Part shown: positions 58,450 through 64,000 of the stretch, one piece after another | Position numbering within the stretch: position 1 is the stretch's first letter | Layout: each line of letters opens with the position of its first letter | Assembly: GCF_902362185.1 (NCBI RefSeq) | Contig: NC_044504.1 | Span: forward strand, 31,831,841 to 31,895,840 | Length of the DNA stretch: 64,000 bases | Source of the DNA: Chanos chanos | Lineage: Eukaryota > Chordata > Actinopteri > Gonorynchiformes > Chanidae | Direction: 5' to 3' | Notes under the pieces: model-generated | What the model saw: only the letters and a program-made list of their open reading frames with translations | Database searches by the model: none | What the model was told of the DNA's origin: nothing | Program-made: the position numbers and the translations under genes

Positions 58450-60700
58450 ACACACAGTTATAAGTCAGGGTAGAGGCACATGTTTACCTTTTTGTTAGAG
58501 CACAATATTGGTTCAGAAATATGGATTTGTATTTGCAAAAGCATAAATGATTACTGTTTTGGTGTTTTGACATGCATGGACAAAGGAAAAGACTAGTATG
58601 GTATCTGCACATGTAGAACAATAGATGCAGAACAGTATGGAACATCCCTTCTGCATTAAATATGTTGTGTAACAGACTGGACTGTCATTCAACATCCTCT
58701 CTCATCTGTGTTTTCAGTCCATATAATGCAAAACAGTGCCTTTTCAAAGCATTCATGCTGTTTCTACAACATGTAGAAAATTTACAAAATAAAGCCATAC
58801 CTGTTTCTACAAACCTAGTGTGGATACTGTACATATCAGAGAGATATCTTTGAATTTAAGTATCCTAAATCTATCGATAAATCTTTGGGACGTATATCTT
58901 TGTGTTATGTTTATTTTGTCATTTTCCCCTGTGTTTTTACTTTAAATAATTTTATATTAAAGAAAAAATCAAATATTATAAAATTACTATTATGTCCCAA
59001 AAATGAATCTCATGCCCTCATTAAGTTACTCTAACCTATTACTAAATGTTAGACTGCACAAACTTTATGGACACTTTTTGTTAGCCAAGTAGCAGGCCTG
59101 AAGTCCTCGACCCATGACAGTTCTCGTAAAGCATGAAACACTGATCTCTGACCTGGACAAAAGAATTAGGATCAAAGTCTTGTCTACAAAATAGCTAATA
59201 TGCAGAATTTTCTCTCACACTCATATAATCCAAGTCTCACTCTCAAAAACATTTCTATAAACGTGTGTTTATAAGTGTGTATATTCCAAGCTATGTCTTT
59301 AGCGCACTTCAGATGGCAAATGCATTGTGTGAAATAATGTTTTAAAAAGTTTTAAAAATGTCACAAGCATTTTTTGAGAGGAGCGTACTATTGTCAGTTA
59401 AACTATGTCACTTCATTTAATCCTGCCTTCTTTTTTTCAAAGAAGCCTTTACATGTTCCTAGAATTTACACTAACTCTTTAAGGGTGCTGATAGATGAAC
59501 AACTGGATTTACCTTCAATTACTACATTTTCTACAAATTTATCATCTATTTCCCATTTTTCTCTCAGTAATTCTGATGAAAGCAGGAAATTGAAATCTAG
59601 ATCATTACTGTCTAATTTTGCTACAGAGTAAGTGGCAAAATTGTAAGCTACATACAGTTATGTTTTTTTTCTTTTTTTCCTTTCCTTTATTACTCAGTTT
59701 TGCATGCACGCAATATTTGATCCTCAGTACAATGTGATATTTTATGAGTTATAAGAGGGTGTTATATTTTGAAAATAACAGAAGTCAAAGGAACAAGTTC
59801 TCACCCCCCCGGGTACAGACATGGTACGATGATGGCATATTGATGTAAAGCAGGTTCTATATCCACTCACACCACAGATCCAAAGCCACAGAGGGAAGAT
59901 ATTTGGAGGCTGAACTGATATCTGTATGATGGTTCTCGCATTGACTTAGTCCCTATCACTTTGCTTTAATCGCTGTGACTCCCTCCACCAAGATTAGAAA
60001 GCTTGAAAGTATAAGCTTCTCTATGGATATTCATGAGGCTTTCAGCATTGTCATGTCAAGGATTCAATGGGCTCTACAGTCAGCAGGATCGTACATTTCT
60101 TTGACTGTCATGGTACGGATAAATTGAGCCACACTGAACGTACCAAATCCTACCAGGGGCGTGAGATGGGCCAGGGAAGTCACTCATTGCTCTGCCAGAA
60201 GTAACCATACTGTAGGGGGATAGACTGTGATTTACTGTAGCCACATTTACAGCTTCATTTCACATGTTTTCCAGTCTGTTGATCACCATGCCTGCATTTG
60301 GTAAACTGCGTTGAAAGTCCATGACAGGAGGTCATTTCTGTTCTGGGTATCAGGCAAAGAGATAAGATATAGAAAACTTTCATTTTCATTTGCTCTATCA
60401 TAAGTTCACCAGAACAGCTTCACTCTTAAGGACTTCCTCCTTATGTTAAACATTGGTTAAATTCAAATAATAACCTTGATGCAAATTCCCCATAGTATGT
60501 ACTTCGTCATGCAATATTTACTGTTAGAAAAAATTTAATCTAGTGGAAATTTATCACTTATACATACAGCTTTCTTGCACTTCATATTAAATTCCTTAAA
60601 CAGAAAAGGGAACAAAAATCATAGCAAACAAATGGAGTTTTTAAATATAGTCATTTATTTGTAGCTGAACAGAAGTTCCAAGTTCCAGAAGACTCCAACT
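58450..60700. other. Intergenic, no gene seen
   Basis: AT-rich. I looked for further crystallin exons on the minus strand and found none before 60704. Confidence 0.5.
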
Positions 60701-60703
60701 GAT

Positions 60704-61078
60704 ATCAGTGATTCTCTGTAACAATCCCAATCTTGTACTCATTCTTCCCCGGTTGCTGTAGTTCTTGCTATAGTATTCTCCAGGCCTGAGGTAGTGCATT
60801 CTTTTCCTTTTTTTGAGTTGTTCATACATTAACTGCAAGCCATCGCTGCCTAGTAAAACTTGCACTATTCTCCATTTAAAAACTGTCACTGATTAATCAA
60901 GCAGTGTCTGTTTTGGGATCTTATCAACTAGGAACTCACCATAAAGATATGGTAACAGGATTTAATTCAGTCACTGATTCCAATTATAGAATCAATGACT
61001 GATTCTTTGCCCTCCTCAAGATGTACTGCTGGCCAGTGTGGTCTGATTAGTCATAGAACATGAAATACCCTCTCTGTT
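60704..61078 (-). pseudogene. Degraded gamma-crystallin pseudogene (gene 13)
   Basis: Minus strand. The 3' half of an exon 2 is visible at 60940-61078: GYFMFYD, an in-frame stop, then SDHTGQQYILRR, matching [20 protein letters not shown], and later IKSCYHIFM before an intact GTGAGT donor at 60934-60939. An exon 3 part at 60704-60860 reads GLQLMYEQ then RMHYLRPGEYYSK and LLQRITDI. The 5' half of exon 2, exon 1 and the first half of exon 3 are not found. The tryptophan of DGHW is replaced. Frames are broken and parts lost, so it is clearly non-functional. HYLRPGEY and ITDI suggest a Met-rich-type ancestor. Confidence 0.8.
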
Positions 61079-61079
61079 A

Positions 61080-62977
61080 AAGAACTAGGTTAAAGTAATC
61101 ATATTAGGAGGGTGGGTCTACATGGTTGCTGTGGCAGCCAGGAAAGCAGCCATGAACTCTCTTGTCCTAAGAAAAGACAATTCAAACCAGAAGAATAATG
61201 CTGCAACAGGAACATTAAGAAAAATCAGTTCATGAATTAACAATATATATCCCTTGAACAAAATTTGGCAAGACAATTTACACTGTGATTTCTTGTTTTC
61301 ATTCTATGGATATAAGATGCACTTACTGTAGTGATGAATCAACACAGCTGGTCGTTACTAGACAGTAAAGTTCAAGCCCACCTTTTCACTAATCATGTTT
61401 GCGTTGAGCTGGGTAATTATTCTGAACTGGCAGATAGTACTGGCACTGTCTTTTCTCAAATCTAAAAACAGCAGTGTGATTGCACAGCACAAAGTATTGT
61501 TATTCAGATAAATCCAACATGTAGCATGGGGTGGAGGTAGTGGGTGCGATGAAACAATCTAGATATCATTGACTGGGTTCCAGTGAGTGACAGATTATTG
61601 TTCTGGGACACTTTCCCTACATTTGCCACAATTAAGAGAACAAACTACCATGTACCATAGCATGGCATCAGCAAAATATATCATTGTCATATTTATTATG
61701 GGCTTCTCAGTCAATCCAGTGTGGTTTCAGCGATTTTCATTTGTGATGCTTAAAAAAAAACACTTTCAATTGAAATGAAAAAAACTAAAATGCTTTGGGG
61801 GTTTTTCTGCTGTTTATATAGATAAGCTTACACACATTATGTATCCATGAAACAATTTACCCCCACAACTTTCTCATAAATTCAAGCTCTCTTTAATTTC
61901 AAAAAACTAATTTTATTCCCCCTGGCAAAAATGTGAAGGACGTGCATTTCTCCATGAATCTTTTCATTTTGTGGTGCAGTGAACATTTTAGCAAGATTAT
62001 GTTGAACGGAATCGGGCCATGCATAAACTTTTCTATTAGGTGTCATACTATATCATCTATCATGTGTTGACATGTTCAGTGGTCATGCTCACAAATTTTC
62101 TGTTGCTGGTGAACCGAAATCCTTTGCCATGTGATACCGATTTCAGCAAATACAAATATTTTGCATACTGATTAGTTGTCGTATAGGTTTGTGCATGTGG
62201 TTAAAATTTTGAAAATTATGTTTATATCTAAAACTGTATAAACATAGCCAGACAAAAAATGCTAACAACAACAGTAAACATATAATTTCATTTTTTATTT
62301 AACTTTATTGTCCTGTTTATACAATAATATTAGTAACCCTTTACTTACACTGTAACTGCAAACATATTTTTACTGTTTCATACACCAAAAGGCCTCTGTA
62401 GATACGGAATAAACAAAACAGCGATATATTCACTGCAGATTCTGAAGCTGCATTATTACTGAAACAAACATATCTCACAGCACCTGAGGCTCACTAAAGT
62501 ATAAGTTACACACGGTATAATTCATATGAACACAGCTATGTAATCCACAGAGTATATTTACATTGATTTTCACTCAGCATGACAAACAGCTGAGATTTTA
62601 ACATAAATCCATAAAATGTAGCTCTCCATCGTCACTAATATTGCATTAGTAATCTCTGTCGGATTCCTTTTAAGTTTGATGGGAAACTTTAGCAGTGCAA
62701 TTTTTCTATTGTCTGTTCTGACTTGACAATTACAGATATGTATTACATTCAATGTTCCATTTACATGTTAGATTATCAAATTGTTCTTTTGCATATATTT
62801 TACATTTCATTGTTCATTTTTTATAGAGGCATACCATTTCTAATATTATTTCTGTTTTACTTGTTGTGACATAGATTTCATCCTGTCTAAGTTGAAATCC
62901 TTAGAAGGAGGGCTGTCTTCAGTATTCTCATGCTGTGAGTAGAACTTGAGTGGGTAGATCTTGAAGAATGGTGAAAT
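61080..62977. other. Intergenic, mostly unannotated
   Basis: AT-rich, no gene seen apart from the promoter trace at 61494-61509. The 3' UTR of gene 14 must lie at the right end, but I could not pick its poly(A) signal with confidence. Confidence 0.5.
61494..61509 (-). promoter_or_regulatory. Promoter trace of pseudogene 13
   Basis: Minus strand ATCTGAATAACAATAC matches the ATTTGAATAACAATG block of gene 12 with two mismatches. No TATA box or first exon follows at the expected distance. Confidence 0.4.
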
Positions 62978-63809
62978 CTAGTAATCCAAAATACGTTTGA
63001 TGGAGCCTACACGTGCATTAATGCCACCCCATTCACTGAATCTCTTGTATTCTCCAGGCTTAATGAGGTACATCCTGCCTCTGAAATTTGGTCGCTCATA
63101 GAAGAGCCAGTGTCCAGTCATTACCTTGCAGGAAAAGATGTCATTCATGTGGAAGCGATCCATGAGGCAGGGACAGTCTTCTGTCAGGTCCATCATTTGC
63201 CCTCCAAACTCCATTCTCTCATAGAGGTGGATTTTGAAGGAGGACTCCGCCACCTGTTATTAAACAGTTCATATGCAGGATGGTTTCAGACTCTACATAT
63301 TCCATGGACTCCTTCAGGAACTTTCGGGATATTTAGTTATCTTACCGTGGGAATCGCGCAACAGGAGCATACAGAATCGTTTGAGCCCATCCAGAGATGA
63401 TATTCAGTGTAGTCTCCTTTCTTCAAGAAGTACTGATTACCCGTGTAGTCAGACTGTTCATAAATCATGAAACAGCCGCTCTCCACCTTGATAGAGTTAC
63501 AACAACTGAAGTAGGAGCGCAGATCAGCACAATCGCCGTTGCACTCATGATGGCGACCTCCAAAGTTCTTATGCTCATAGAAAATAATCTGTCACAAATA
63601 AAACCCTGAAATTAGAAGTTGCTTTGATGTCCAAAATATGCTCAAATAATGAATCTAAAATGTGTAGTCACATTTGCTGAAAATGTTCATTCCAAAGCAC
63701 ACAGAAACCTTAGAGGGAAAAGACTACTACAATATTCAAAGTATACAATGGTTACATTGCATTTAGTCATACAACTACATTATTCAAAATAAATGTTTAC
63801 CTTCCCCAT
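62978..63809 (-). CDS. Low-Met, cysteine-rich, divergent gamma-crystallin (gene 14)
   Basis: Minus-strand exons: 63801-63809 (Met-Gly-Lys), 63346-63588 and 62978-63253; 175 residues. Exon 2 is IIFYEHKNFGGRHHECNGD ... [20 protein letters not shown] ... YHLWMGSNDSVCSCCAIPT. Exon 3 starts VAESSFKIHLYERMEFGG and continues TEDCPCLMDRF, FSCKVMTGHWLFYERPNF, RGRMYLIKPGEYKRFSEWGG and ends RILDY. The linker VAES replaces HRGS, and FKIHLYE recalls gamma-S (YKIQIFE). Three classic tryptophans remain. About 11 Cys include adjacent pairs (SCC, SCC). Arg and His changes at otherwise fixed sites (EHKNFGG for EDRNFQG, EQSDY for DRPNY) make it the most divergent intact gene. Intron lengths 212 and 92 bp. Possibly a crygmx- or crygs-like gene. 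Confidence 0.88.
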
Positions 63810-63870
63810 TTTTGTACTGGGTTGTTTGTGCTTTGCTGCCTCAGCTCATCATTTTGAAGACAACACTAGG

Positions 63871-63878
63871 TATATATA
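63871..63878 (-). promoter_or_regulatory. Gene 14 TATA box
   Basis: TATATATA on the minus strand, 62 bp before the start codon. No MARE, SOX or ATTTGAATAA match was found upstream within the window. Confidence 0.55.
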
Positions 63879-64000
63879 GTGCACATGAAGTGCAGACTCT
63901 GCATGTGCCATTCATATGGTAATACCTGGGAGTTCTTTGCGGTAGTCCTAGCGTGTCACTGCAAATGAAATTCTTTATGTTAAGTTTAATTAAAAAGGGC

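Noticed and set aside
1-64000. CRISPR arrays, bacterial operons or phage
   Set aside because: No spaced direct repeats and no prokaryotic gene structure. The window is plainly vertebrate with spliced genes.

Overview
The window is vertebrate, almost certainly teleost fish, nuclear DNA. It carries a dense cluster of gamma-crystallin genes (eye-lens structural proteins), most of them of the methionine-rich fish gamma-M type. Further teleost signs are AT-rich intergenic DNA, many hAT-like DNA elements, a tRNA-derived SINE, non-LTR retrotransposon 3' ends and long microsatellites. I see no bacterial features and no coding gene that is neither crystallin nor transposon-derived. The species cannot be named from the sequence.

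I can build 12 apparently intact three-exon gamma-crystallin genes and 2 pseudogenes. Every intact gene has the same plan: a tiny first exon (start codon plus 2 to 9 codons), a second exon of 243 bp (252 bp in one gene) for the N-terminal two-Greek-key domain, and a third exon of 273-279 bp for the C-terminal domain. All introns lie between codons. Plus strand, left to right: genes 1 (751-1784), 2 (9935-10962), 3 (16554-17315), 4 (21452-22237), 5 (25308-26091), 6 (28242-29186), 7 (36315-37099), 8 (39713-41174), pseudogene 9 (45088-47514) and gene 10 (51070-51917). Minus strand: gene 11 (54304-55599), gene 12 (57411-58369), pseudogene 13 (60704-61078) and gene 14 (62978-63809). The strand switch at 52-54 kb is tail-to-tail.

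Genes 1-8 are close gamma-M2-like paralogues with about 24 Met each and only two of the four classic gamma-crystallin tryptophans. Gene 11 is Met-rich but has a longer second exon. Genes 10, 12 and 14 are low-Met and keep three or four tryptophans, so they resemble tetrapod gamma-A to F or gamma-S. The cluster therefore spans both ends of the fish gamma-crystallin range. Genes 1 and 2 sit in a roughly 9-kb segmental duplication. Genes 4 and 5 share a 549-bp tract in which I find no difference by eye, which points to recent gene conversion or duplication.

The plus-strand genes share a compact promoter. A GCTG-containing, MARE-like (Maf) site lies 52-56 bp before the TATA box in all ten, usually followed by a SOX-like ACAATAGG/AACAATGG motif 7-9 bp after it. 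Minus-strand genes 11 and 12 instead share ATTTGAATAA just upstream of TATA, and a trace of it survives near pseudogene 13.

The remaining sequence is intergenic DNA with transposon relics (two hAT-type insertions with visible target duplications, MITEs, a ZBED-type hAT transposase relic, a LINE 3' end, a SINE, one LTR-element fossil), long perfect palindromes and microsatellites. I found no evidence for a wholly undescribed system. The most notable items are the promoter grammar, the conversion tract, the odd N-termini of gene 7 and others, and the cysteine-rich divergent genes 12 and 14.
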